From Platynereis dumerilii (lineage: Eukaryota; Annelida; Polychaeta; Phyllodocida; Nereididae): 64,000 nt of DNA. The stretch is taken from NCBI GenBank assembly GCA_026936325.1, contig JAPTHN010000010.1, positions 45,947,414-46,011,413 on the forward strand, written 5' to 3'. Position numbers and translations under genes: made by a program. The notes beneath the pieces were generated by a model. It saw nothing but the letters and a program-made list of their open reading frames with translations. It ran no database searches and was not told where the DNA came from. Of the stretch, positions 56,750 through 64,000 are shown piece after piece; position 1 is the first letter of the stretch, and each line of letters starts with the position of its first letter.

Positions 56750-57000
56750 TATTTATGAATTAATACATAAGTTTTGCCTAACATATTTACATTTACATAC
56801 AAATTATGCACTTTCTTGCTGGAGTATACCTAATATGTTAGCAACGGATAGGTCCTCTTGATATTATTATGAAAGCTTTGCATGACGATTAAAGGCCACA
56901 CTTCGTTTTGAACAGGTGCCTGCCTTGGTAATTTGACATTGGCCGTCAATCAGTTTTCAACACTTCCCACCAACCAGGAGGCCCTCTTGCTCGTCTGTCC
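35456..57000 (+). CDS. Three-module cysteine-rich membrane-anchored protein, paralog B (exons 1-6, partial)
   Basis: Exons 35456-35498, 38711-38819, 51225-51388, 52161-52290, 54928-55067 and 56916-57000 join in one open frame. Lengths and phases of exons 2-6 equal those of paralog A. The product starts MGPRELTFAVLAVA, a typical signal peptide with likely cleavage after SSA, and carries 14 cysteines at exactly A's positions. Exons 7 and 8 are not in the window. Intron 6 sequence near 63130-64000 still aligns with A's 15910-16500, so they should lie within a few kb beyond the right edge. Intron 2 is 12.4 kb against 1.8 kb in A because of a large transposon nest. Identity to A by hand is about 79 percent (protein) and 89 percent (nucleotide). 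Function unknown. Confidence 0.87.
35930..36397. mobile_element. Full palindromic MITE (family P)
   Basis: The left arm from GGTTATTCACCACGGGAGAG pairs along its length with the right arm ending CTCCTGTGGTGAATAACC; each arm itself contains a smaller hairpin around the GAGGCCTTTAGGCCGAGG-type core. 468 bp, intron 1 of paralog B. Half copies lie at 4785 and 33677. Confidence 0.82.
36398..37184 (+). other. Intron 1 of paralog B shared with A
   Basis: Patchy alignment with 4889-5800 of paralog A. No gene seen. Confidence 0.6.
37185..38075. mobile_element. MITE with AGAGTGGGTCGGGGC ends, paralog B only
   Basis: Ends AGAGTGGGTCGGGGC / GCCCCGTGCTACTCT, with GGCCCC-rich words inside. Flanks TATATT / ATATTT allow a TA or ATATT duplication. 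Paralog A has uninterrupted sequence at the aligned site (about 5826-5838). Confidence 0.65.
38076..38710 (+). other. Intron 1 of paralog B, acceptor-proximal
   Basis: Aligns with paralog A up to the exon 2 acceptor; it is the empty site for the hAT-like MITE of A. Confidence 0.65.
38711..38819 (+). CDS. Paralog B exon 2 (module 1, first half)
   Basis: 109 nt, phases 1 to 2; acceptor atttcag, donor gtaaga. It encodes SVSSADACSSPEDVERKMAD and onward to TECP, with the same three cysteines as A. The ten bases after the donor are identical in A and B. Confidence 0.88.
38920..39025. repeat. Dispersed repeat, copy 1 (pair with 41020-41130)
   Basis: AATCCGTGTTGGTTTTTTGC, ACCATTTTGAATCTA and ACCAATTTTGTCTGAA recur in the same order at 41020-41130. 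The two ends of each copy are complementary (TTGGTTTTTT / AAAAAACCA). Confidence 0.6.
39560..41595. other. Left interior of the nest, no gene recognised
   Basis: Several frames of 60-104 codons carry no known motif. Contains the repeat copy at 41020-41130. Confidence 0.4.
43243..43359. mobile_element. GC-rich fold-back insert
   Basis: TTACCCTGTCAGCATGCCTG and GCGGTCCAATGTCG pair with CGACGTTGGACCGC and GGCACGCTGATAGGGTA. A near-perfect hairpin of about 117 bp, far more GC-rich than its surroundings. Confidence 0.65.
44215..44345 (-). mobile_element. tRNA-like SINE head
   Basis: The minus strand reads GGGCTCAGCGGTAATG (A-box-like) and GGTTCGATTCTC (B-box, 44293-44304) at tRNA spacing. Body unlike families A and B. 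Confidence 0.5.
44732..45083 (+). other. Possible exon pair inside the CACTA-like element
   Basis: An open stretch (DELDTSSFLAEVNNSRKYHQ and onward) ends at a gtaagt donor about 44869. After acceptor tttttccag at 44965 the frame continues (KRIVRLLPETRMDSFKFGCH) to TAA near 45083. No start codon is seen upstream in frame and no family is recognised. It may be a remnant of an element gene or chance. Confidence 0.25.
45550..47660. repeat. Purine block / pyrimidine block with inverted GAGTTGGGAGAGTC-type repeats
   Basis: 45570-45860 and 46130-46270 are purine-rich (GAGTTGGAAGGAGAG-type). 46275-46600, 46790-46870 and 47130-47650 are pyrimidine-rich (CCCAACTCTCC, CTGACTCTCC), the complementary form of the same degenerate repeat. 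A GGCCTTGG-rich core lies at 45870-46130, and a G-run of about 18 at 46897-46914. Frames across it are low-complexity and not genes. Confidence 0.75.
47660..48050. repeat. Degenerate AAACCAAAAAGTTTTTGGATT tandem repeat
   Basis: Roughly 20-bp units mixing TTTTTGGATTAAACC and its near-complement; a smaller stretch is at 46610-46740. Each unit is near-palindromic. Confidence 0.7.
48540..48691 (+). other. Terminal-exon-like frame in the CACTA-like element
   Basis: A good acceptor (gtttgcacatttcag) opens a frame (TRRQKERSVASKFGGKPKEE and onward to SFRLLDE) ending in TGA, with AATAAA three bases later (48694-48699). It is basic and hydrophilic. This looks like a last exon, but no upstream exon joins it with confidence. 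It could be an element gene end or a captured host fragment. Confidence 0.3.
49690..49860. repeat. G-run / C-run hairpin with GGCCATGCC words
   Basis: A run of G (about 49716-49725) and a run of C (about 49742-49752) with AGGCCATTGGGCCATGCC between can form a hairpin; AGGCCATG recurs at 49835. Probably a small MITE. Confidence 0.4.
49861..50870. other. Right interior of the nest, nothing recognised
   Basis: No coding motif or repeat family identified; frames of 67-113 codons are unremarkable. Confidence 0.4.
51225..51388 (+). CDS. Paralog B exon 3 (module 1, second half)
   Basis: 164 nt, phases 2 to 1. It encodes NAGEELIKLGKCLEGCTNV and the same conserved GGKCADLSVPPAEARDG end, with the same weak donor G|gttggt. 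Replacements cluster in the middle third; the last 20 codons are unchanged from A. Confidence 0.86.
51430..52150 (+). other. Intron 3 of paralog B
   Basis: Starts with the palindromic CATGTGGTTCA dispersed repeat (to about 51540), then aligns with 10680-11090 of A except for an extra 51690-51915. No gene. Confidence 0.6.
52161..52290 (+). CDS. Paralog B exon 4 (module 2, first half)
   Basis: 130 nt, phases 1 to 2; acceptor actgttgcag, donor gtgaga. It encodes ISCDINTIAQIVPCVGSLGA and onward to GVC, with the three cysteines kept. No SINE is present here; this is the empty site for the SINE before A's exon 4. Confidence 0.88.
52515..52604 (+). repeat. GATGA-type array of paralog B, first block
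   Basis: Begins after the same flank as in A (gaggagctaaaaatcaatta) and is cut off by a mariner-like insertion at 52607. Confidence 0.85.
52607..53584. mobile_element. Palindromic mariner-like MITE
   Basis: CGAGGGGCGTTAAGAAAGTT (52607) pairs with the complement ending CCCCTCG (53584); TA flanks both sides (52605-52606, 53585-53586). Pairing continues inward for at least 300 bases per arm (for example CCAAAATTTTGGACAATTTG / CAAATTGTCCAAAATTTTGG), so nearly the whole 978 bp is one inverted repeat. It sits inside the GATGA array. Open frames in the arms mirror each other and are not genes. Confidence 0.88.
53587..54905 (+). repeat. GATGA-type array of paralog B with 272-bp higher-order repeat
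   Basis: GATGAGACACAATGAGATAC-type units are organised in a higher-order repeat: three minus-strand frames with near-identical starts end at 54031, 54303 and 54575, exactly 272 bases apart. Because 272 is not a multiple of three, each repeat shifts frame. Paralog A's array at the same site instead has a 27-bp unit. Confidence 0.9.
54928..55067 (+). CDS. Paralog B exon 5 (module 2, second half)
   Basis: 140 nt, phases 2 to 1; acceptor ctttcag, donor gtgagt. It encodes ILGGLTSAITSCEPILACAA and onward to LQNGG. Nearly all of the differences from A change the amino acid. As in A, it directly follows a GATGA-type array. Confidence 0.88.
55245..55912. other. Paralog B-specific segment of intron 5 with two hairpins
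   Basis: ATACTGTAACCTTGCTATGG / CCGTAAAGCGAGGTCACTGTAT pair at 55258-55333. CACCTCATGAATATTCATTGAGGTG and a larger ATATCC / GGATAT arrangement lie at 55680-55790. Not present in A at the aligned site. Confidence 0.5.
55913..56403. mobile_element. MITE with CACCAACA ends, paralog B version
   Basis: CAGAGTTAAGCCAGGTCTAA and its partner CTTAAGCCTGGTCTTAGCTA bound a shorter relative of the element at 14269 in A. It is interrupted by the TA MITE at 56020. Confidence 0.65.
56020..56335. mobile_element. TA-flanked MITE, paralog B only
   Basis: CCGTATTTTCTCTATAAAAC and complement ending GAGAAAATACGG, with TA at 56018-56019 and 56336-56337. Paralog A has the exact empty site cctcctagTAagcaaatt near 14378. 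316 bp. Confidence 0.9.
56713..56748 (+). repeat. (ATCA)n microsatellite
   Basis: About eight ATCA units in intron 5 of B; A has four at the aligned site (about 15277-15291). Confidence 0.85.
56916..57000 (+). CDS. Paralog B exon 6 (module 3, first half)
   Basis: 85 nt, phases 1 to 2; acceptor gaacag, donor gtaagt. It encodes CACLGNLTLAV and onward to LLLVCP. It keeps the NLT sequon and all cysteines. Confidence 0.88.
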
Positions 57001-57164
57001 GTAAGTACTTTCTGTTGTGCTTTTCAAATTTAAATTCAAATTTAAATGGTAAGTTTGATATGATTTTTTTCTCTGTTATTGAACAATTAAAGGTGGTAAT
57101 AAAAAATAAAATAATGATATTATATATTTATTATTAACTAATACAGCATTAATTCCAGTAAACT

Positions 57165-57290
57165 GCTCAGTAGCGCTTCTCAAATCAGATCAAGGATAGA
57201 ATTTTTCAAACAAGTGTTCTTAAAGTTTTCCAATCTGTTTATCCTTCTCATTTTTTCAGGCAAACTATTTAAATCCAGAGGTTTAGTGTG
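57165..57290 (-). mobile_element. LINE relic of intron 6, paralog B, left piece
   Basis: Aligns with 15700-15830 of A (tgatccttgatct-type text). The rest of the relic resumes near 63110, so about 5.8 kb has been inserted. Confidence 0.6.
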
Positions 57291-57408
57291 CACTTACTTT
57301 TGTTGCATGTGTTAGGTTCTGCAGTTTTGTCTATGGTTGCTTCACAAGAAGAAACAGTGTGATTCGTGAATTGTTAGGCTAGGCCAGTCCCACTACCTCC
57401 TCTCACTT

Positions 57409-57703
57409 AGGGGCCGACCAGACGATAGTTGTGGGGGGGGGGGGGCTATGGACTTTCCCCCAGGGACAAACTTTTTTTTTCCTTCGCGGTGTATCGACAA
57501 ACAATTTTTTCGCACGCGCACTCGCGACAAACTTTTTTATCGGAATTTTAACATTACGGTACCCTAGCTACAGGTAAAAACTAACTTTTTTTTTTATTTC
57601 CAAGTGCTAAACAAACTTTTTTTTAAGTGTCAAGTGGGAAACAATCTTTTTTTTTTCACCAAATATCCACCCCCCCCCCCAAGATCATCTGGTCGGCCCC
57701 TTA
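57409..57703. mobile_element. MITE with GGGGCCGACCAGA ends
   Basis: TTAGGGGCCGACCAGACGAT and ATCATCTGGTCGGCCCCTTA are inverted; G and C runs lie just inside. The interior repeats GACAAACTTTTTT-like words four to five times. Target duplication unclear; hAT-like look. Confidence 0.7.
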
Positions 57704-58806
57704 CTAAAACAAGGTATGACAGCTTGAAGATCCAAAATTCACATTGATCACAATTAAAGAAAACACCTTGATGTCCCATACATAACTTTCTCTGGTACAT
57801 TTTCTTGATATCAAACATACATGGTAGTGTTGCCAGTTGTTTTAAATAGCAAAATTAAGCAAAAAATCTATTGAAAATACCAGTTCCACCATGAACTCTC
57901 ACGGAATTTAAGCACTGTAACAGCCACAAAAACAATAATAAAAATGTGTCAGTTTAATTCCCGCATCTTCAATACTAATTTCACCCACAAAAGTTGCAGA
58001 ACAAAAAGTTGTTAGTGGTGCACAATTTTCATCTTAAACTATTGAGTACAGAAGTCTGTAGAAGATAAATAAAAAACGAAGTGAGGGCATTCATGCATGT
58101 CAAGATGAATAAGAAATATTCAGATATTAGTAAAAATCGGTTCAGACGGACAAAAGAACAGCTGATCGATTCATATAATAATAAAGCTGGCAAAGAAAAC
58201 TTGAAAAAAACCAAAACTGAGAAAAATGTTAGAATATCCCACAAGAAGATTAGTTCTGACAAGTGATCCAATCATTGCAAATGTGTAGCTGGCTAGTTTT
58301 CACCTTGTACTTACACGTACTTTGCACACAGAGTTCATATTTTACGTCATGCATAAGAGACGGCAGTGGTGAGCTGCCACCGGCAGTGAACTCTGCAAGA
58401 ATTCAGATGGAGCAAGTGACATTATGAGAAAGCAAGAGACGTTATGCGATTAGCAAGCATTCTCAGCTGGTAGTAAAATAGTTACTTAAAGATTCTTTTT
58501 ATAACATTGAGTGTTTTGTTTAAGGTATTGGCGACATTGATTTGCTCAAAGCTGTCTGTATAACATTTCTTTGTTTGATGATAAGCTATCCGTACTGAGG
58601 TTTATGCACGTTTGACCATATGGCCTTTTGAAGTTGTTTCATAGTTATTGCAATTCTATTGTATTTGACCACTGTTTCAAAACTCTCTTTTGTTTTTGAC
58701 CACAAGTAGTCCGGCAGAAGTGTTTAGCAGTTGCAACCTGGAGAGGGTGCAAGCAACATATGAACTTCACTTGATTTGCAAACTCAAGGATTAGGTTTTG
58801 GACTTG
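57704..58806. other. Intron 6 of paralog B, nothing recognised
   Basis: No motif or repeat family identified; a 61-codon lysine-rich frame at 58081 has no recognisable homology. Confidence 0.4.
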
Positions 58807-58811
58807 CTTTT

Positions 58812-61420
58812 ACCTACAGCGAACGAAGTTTGAAGAAGGTATTGTTATCATTTTGGTCAAAAGTTATCCGACCGCCGGGCGGGCGTCTGGGCGTCGCACG
58901 GATAGACAGTTTCCAGGCCAGGACTCAGCAGCCCCTATTGCATGTACATGGATGAAATTTGGTACAAATGTAGCTTGAATGGTCTAGTTGTGCCTTTTGA
59001 TGGTCTGACTGATGGATATTTTGTACTTTTATAAACATTGAGAAAAATACAAAAAATTATTTTTTTCTTTTCCGGGCTAAGACTCAGCCCCTTTTACATG
59101 TGCATGGATGAATTTTTTTATAGATGTAGCCTATATGGTCTAGTTCTGCCTTTTGATGGTCTGATTGATGGATATTTTGTACTTTTGGATACACTGAGAA
59201 AAATATAAAAAATTATTTTTTTCGTTTCCGGGCTAAGACTCAGCCCCTTTTACCTGTACATGGATGACATTTTTACCTTCAGCGAACGAAGTTCGAAGAA
59301 GGTATTGTAATCACTTGGGTAAAAATGCTGTCCGTCCGCCGGGCGGGCGGGCGGGTGGGCGGTCGGGCGGCGGGCGGATAGATCGTTTCCGGCCCAGCAC
59401 TCGGCCTCTATTGAATGTACGTGGATTAAATTTGGTACACATCTAGCCTGTATGGTCTAGTTGTGCCTTTTGATGGTCTGATGAATAAATCTTAAATACT
59501 TTTTGAAATAATTAACAAAATATACAAATTTTTTTTTTTGGTTTCCGGCCCAAGGCTCGGTCATTATTGCATGTGCATGGATGAAATTTGGTACACATGT
59601 GGCCTATATGGTCTAGTTGTGCCTTTTGATGGTCTCATTGACAGATATTCTATACTTTTTGAAAAAATGAGAAAAAATATAAAAACATATTTTTTTGGTT
59701 TTTACGGCTAAGACTCGTTTACAATTGCATGTACATGGATAAAGTTTGGTACACATATGGTCAATATGGTCTAGTTGTGCCTTTTGAAAGGTCTAACGGA
59801 AAATATTACATACTTATTGAAAAAAAAAAAAAAAAATAAATAAATGTTTTGTTTCTGGCCCAACATCCGATCACAATTCCATATACATGGATGAAGTTTG
59901 GTACACGTATGGCTTATATGGTCTAGTTGTGCCTTTTCATGGTCAGACAGATGGCTATTCTATAGTTTTTGCAATATTGAGAAAAAATATTTAAAATAAT
60001 CTTTTTATATTGGAGCCAAAACTTTTGCATATACAGTAATGCAATTTTCTAAACAAATCCCCTATGCAATGTAGCAGTGCTTTTTGATGCATATAACACT
60101 TTATCAATCATTGCAACAACTTCAGAAAATTATAACAGCGTTATATTTTTTGGTTTTCAACCGGCACCTCATAACCTGTACTTTGTACATGCATGAAACT
60201 ATACCATAATATGCGTAAATTAGTCTAATAAGGCCTTTCCCTGATTTTACAAATCCTGGGAAGCAGACGGGAAGATGGCAGGGCAGCGGGCAAATAGAGA
60301 TAATTGAAGGCCACTACTCGGCCGCTATTGCATATCTATAAGCAATTTCGTAAACGCACCAATTTTATGATATTATTGTAATCTTCTAAAGGTGTTATTC
60401 GCTGAAGGTTTGCTGCTGCGCAGCCTATGTTTTATAGATGACATAGCCTATATGGTCTAGTTGTGCCTTTTGATGGTCTGATTGATAGATATTCTGTATC
60501 TTTTGAAATATTGGGAAAAATGTAAAAAAGAAAAAGTAATCTCTGGCCCAAAACTTGGCTACTATTGCAAGTACATCGATGATATTTGTTACACATGTCA
60601 CCTATATGATGAAGTTGTGCCTTTTGTGGGTGTGATTCATTGATATTCTATACATTTTGAAATATTGACTAGAAAATACTAAAATTATTATTTCTTGTTT
60701 CCAGGCCAAAACTTGGCCATCATTCCATGCCCATAGAAATTTGATATACATTACCTAGACAATATTTTAGTGCCATTTGTTGGTCTGCTTCATAGTTATT
60801 TTGAATGCTTTTTGAATTATTCCCACCCATAGCTCACAACCTATTCCTTGTTTAAGAATGAAACTGGTCCATGACAGTCTGGTGAAAATGAGAACTGCAT
60901 GCTGCTGCCACCTGGCACAAAAGTTGACTTTGTATGCTACATCATTGCTGTCTAAAGAAATAGTTCCAATTTCATTGCGCATTCACAAAATTTCTATTCA
61001 ACATTGATGTATACCAGAGTCAGACTCGGCAATCACATTCTTTAAGGAAGTAGACAGGGCCATCAGCATACTCATAAACAACCCCGGTGTCTTCCAGACA
61101 AAATTGTCTGTGTTCCTCTGATCGAAATAATGTGGACACTCGCAGGAGCTCGCGGAACAGCACACTAATCACTAGGTGGCAACGCAAGACAGCATATGTT
61201 CTGATCTGTGGCAATGCAATAGCAGTCCACTTGTAGACAGGGTCCATGATATATGTAAATTGGTCTAGTAAGGCCTTTCCATCGCCCTGGCAGGCAGTCA
61301 GGCAGATGGCAGGGCATATAGATAATTTAAGACCAAGATCAGGCCACTATTGCAAATACAACATGCCATTAGGTTCACATCACTTTTATGGTGTAATGGT
61401 GTCCTTGTCGCTGAAGGGTT
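58812..61420. repeat. Element with ACCTTCAGCGAA ends and internal 157-bp tandem repeat
   Basis: ACCTACAGCGAACGAAG (58812) and ACCTTCAGCGAACGAAG (59275) are complementary to TTCGCTGAAGGT (about 60398) and CGCTGAAGGGT (about 61409). Between them a unit with TATGGTCTAGTTGTGCCTTT recurs near 58979, 59138, 59452, 59609, 59768 and 59919, spaced about 157 bases or twice that, then in decayed form to 60800. A GGGC-rich segment is at 59336-59386. This looks like a MITE family that amplified an internal satellite. Confidence 0.72.
61020..61247 (-). other. GC-rich 75-codon frame, unassigned
   Basis: The minus strand reads MDPVYKWTAIALPQIRTYAV onward to YFLKECDCRV and TGA (61020-61022). GC content is visibly higher than the neighbouring tandem repeat, and the composition looks protein-coding. 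No known domain recognised, no good flanking splice sites identified. Possibly a captured gene fragment. Confidence 0.3.
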
Positions 61421-61949
61421 GCTGCTACGCAGCCTATGTTTATGTAAATGTTGAAGAGAAGTGAATTGACATGGACATCGGTTTTTAGCCATCCCCTCCC
61501 AGTAAAAGACTTCAAAATTTGATTTATTTTATTACCCAGGTCCCAGGACTTACAGATGATTTCATATTTGTAGACTTTTCTCAAATAACAAAATATTTAG
61601 CAAAATTTCTGGTCTGACATCAGAAAATCCTTCCAGGTGATTGGTCAAGTTGCCCATCGCGTGTCACTTTTTTTCAGCTTGCTTCAAGCAAGTGATGTTT
61701 GCTGGAAAAACTATGTCATAATTTTGACAAATAGTATACAGCAAAGGCCAACTTGGTATTTTGGCAGTTGTACACACATGTCAAACCGCAATCCACATGA
61801 ACTCTTTCACTTCTTCATGAACATTTGTATTTCACACTCCCATGTACAACTGTTGATTGTTTCAATTGATATTAAATCAGTTTCGAGCTGACTCTGAATG
61901 GCTTCACATCTATGTACACTAAATTATCATGCACACATTTTTCAGACAT

Positions 61950-62100
61950 GTTTCAAGGGGGGTACTTATTACTCACAACATGCTTAAGGGGTGTATGAAA
62001 TTAAAAAAAGAAAAGGGGACATACTGAAATGGAATGTATGAGAGGTACAAATAAGCATGAAACCAAAGGGGGTATACATTTTTGACAGAAAGTTCCAACA
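61950..62100. repeat. GGGGGGTACTT-type repeat
   Basis: CAAGGGGGGTACTTATTACT, TTAAGGGGTGTATGA and AAAGGGGGTATACATTTTTG resemble the complement of the TTAGTACCCC family at 32395-32745. Confidence 0.4.
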
Positions 62101-62119
62101 AAACTCCCCAGAATCATGA

Positions 62120-62265
62120 ATTCTGAAAGGTCCCTCAGGACAGGATGGTAGCCTAGTGATGTTGTCAACATTCATAACAAAACCCCAGTGGGAATCAGAT
62201 CAAGGACCCCGCGATTGGCAATTGTAGCCCATTGTCCTGCTGCCTGGAGAGCCCCTCTTCTGGGA
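62120..62265 (-). mobile_element. tRNA-like SINE head
   Basis: The minus strand reads CAGCAGGACAATGGGCTACA and then GGTCCTTGATCTGATTCCCA with rough A- and B-box spacing. Weak. Confidence 0.3.
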
Positions 62266-62299
62266 AAATGTTACATTCACAATTATACATGTTTATTTT

Positions 62300-63100
62300 C
62301 TGTATAAACAGTCATTGCATGGATCACCTGATCCTAATCGTCTGAATGCACAACATTGGACTTGCAGAATGTATGCACTGAAAATGTGTGAAAGACAAAC
62401 TGAAACTCTCACTTGAAAATACTAAAGTCAGTCCCTGTTAGGAGATCAATGGCTTAGAATGCCATGGTCACCCATGTAAAACACTATGTCACTTTTTAGG
62501 AGGGAGTGGTGTCATACCTTCTCTCGACCAATGAAAATTGCAAGAAAAATGATGTATTTTTTACCTCAAATGTCTACAAATATGAAATCATCTGTAACAC
62601 ACTCACATACAAAAAGTGAGGGATTCACGCAGAATCAGCTCATTCAGCTGCCACAATTTTTAAGAGGAATCAGGGAGACAGCGAGACTAGTAACGGGGCT
62701 TGGAAATTGATGGGAACGATTCACTTTCTCGCAACTCCAAATGAGGTTGTCTGGTTTATGTTTTCATTTACAACTAAGCTTCAATCCGTTTTTATCAGTT
62801 CACAGCTGGGCCTCTAATGTGTAACAGTTTATCACAGTATTCAGGTTGACAAATATCAGTGCTACTCAGTTTTGTCTCTCAGAGGGAGGGCGAACTGCCT
62901 GGTCTGCTGATGAAATCTTTAGCTTGGATTTTACTTTACCTCTGTCGTCTGCTACAGTGACAACGTATCAGTTCAGTCTGGAAGAGTTTGTGCATTGCCA
63001 AGCAAGCTGCCATATCTTTTCTATAGTAATAGGTATCAGAGAGATGACAGTGGAATGGAACATATCACACATGAAACACATTGTTTATGCCTGTGGTTGC
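62300..63100. other. Intron 6 of paralog B, nothing recognised
   Basis: No array, paired ends or coding motif found. Confidence 0.4.
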
Positions 63101-63109
63101 TTCTCAGAT

Positions 63110-64000
63110 TGTGGTTTTGTTGGGGTTTGGCTTGAATAAGTTCTTGAATGTGCAGTGGAGCCTGAGAATTCATAGCCTTCCATGTTATCATCATCAGTTT
63201 CAGTGGCGGATCCAGACAGGGTAATCTTTTGGCAAGCGTCGTTTTGGCACTCGCGGGCCCATGTGAGCATCGTTTCGGCATTCGCCAGCCCAGATTGTTT
63301 CATATTTTTACTTCAAAATGTCATTTTCATCTCAGTGGTCTAGCCTCCCCTCTGGATCCACCACTGTTCAGTTTGAACTGGTATCTTGCTGGAGTTGTAT
63401 ACACTGTCTATCTTTTCAATCTCTCAACCAATCGAACATCTTAGTTTCGGGTAATTTGAAGCTTATTCAACAAGCAGCTGGTTGTGCTATACAAGAGTCA
63501 ATTTCTGTAGTCCAAATGAGGGGTGACAAGAGCATTCACAGCTGTTTTAACAGTTTCTTTTTCAAGTTTTTTTCAAAGTCTTGAAATGTTTCTCAAATTG
63601 TTGATTCGTATATCCATCGTCATATTTTGGTCGAACAGCACTCCTGAATTTCTGACATGATCTGCAGTCTTTATTTCAACACTGTCAACATTGATTGATG
63701 ATATTTGCAGTTTCTTCAACTGACCAGGAGCAACAATCAGAAGACGCTAAGTTTTGTCACCATAATTGTGCAAGAAGTCCCTAATTTCTGCAGTACACAT
63801 TTTTAGAGATGCTTGCTTGCTTGCAAGCGGCATCTCTATTGTGGGAGGAAGGCTCTGAAACTTATGACAACTGCCTTGGTCATGCTGTTTCATCGATGTC
63901 ACTAAAACTTTGCATACAGTCTCAATAGAATTTTATCCTGCGTTGAAAAACTTTTGGTGTCTTTCTGAGATGAAGAAATTAATAAAGAAAACAAATAGGC
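63110..64000 (-). mobile_element. LINE relic of intron 6, paralog B, right piece
   Basis: The minus strand reads TVKTAVNALVTPHLDYRN near 63500-63550 (compare the S.LDYCNSLLYG motif of CR1/L2/jockey RTs) and KAMNSQAPLHIQELI near 63140-63190 (compare KALNG.AP.YL.DLL). It aligns with 15910-16500 of A. Many frame breaks; continues to the window edge. Confidence 0.7.

Overview
The window is from an animal nuclear genome. Genes are split by GT-AG introns, the base composition is AT-rich, and transposons are dense and often nested: LINEs with APE endonuclease, tRNA-derived SINEs, a Penelope-like element, and CACTA, hAT-like, TTAA-type and Tc1/mariner-like elements. The mix suggests a marine invertebrate, but the sequence alone does not give the phylum. 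I recognised no LTR retrovirus-like, Polinton or other capsid-bearing element, and no rRNA gene, functional tRNA gene or CRISPR array.

The host content is one tandem pair of paralogous genes on the + strand. Paralog A has exons 2-8 at 6898-24560; its first exon is predicted about 240 bases left of the window. Paralog B has exons 1-6 at 35456-57000; its last two exons are predicted just right of the window. Exon lengths (109, 164, 130, 140 and 85 nt for exons 2-6) and phases are identical in the two copies, and the introns still align in long stretches. Position 1 aligns with 35739, so the duplicated unit is about 35.7 kb. The joined product is about 313 residues: signal peptide, 16 cysteines in an ectodomain, and a C-terminal membrane helix. 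Intron phases alternate 1-2-1-2-1-2-1, and the cysteine positions suggest three repeated modules, each made by an exon pair. By hand count the ectodomains differ at about 43 of 209 residues, with no cysteine lost and with replacement and silent changes near the neutral ratio. I do not recognise the family; this is the best candidate for something undescribed.

Layout: 1-6897 is intron 1 of A with a LINE (itself hit by a DNA transposon), a 37-bp minisatellite and a hAT-like MITE. 6898-17017 holds exons 2-7 of A with a Penelope-like element, a SINE that duplicated a splice acceptor, and a large GATGA-type minisatellite. 17018-24468 is intron 7, mostly a 6-kb LINE with nested insertions. 24561-35337 is intergenic DNA with MITEs and SINEs. 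35338-38819 holds the start of B. 38820-51224 is a 12.4-kb intron filled by an 11.8-kb TIR-bounded nest that includes a 7.8-kb CACTA-like element. 51225-57000 holds exons 3-6 of B, with a second GATGA array. 57001-64000 is intron 6 of B, with a tandem-repeat transposon inside a LINE relic.

The two copies act as natural controls for each other. Insertions in only one copy give exact empty sites in the other (hAT-like at 5940, TA MITE at 56020, SINE at 11101). Insertions shared by both (LINE relic, palindromic MITE, GATGA array) predate the duplication.
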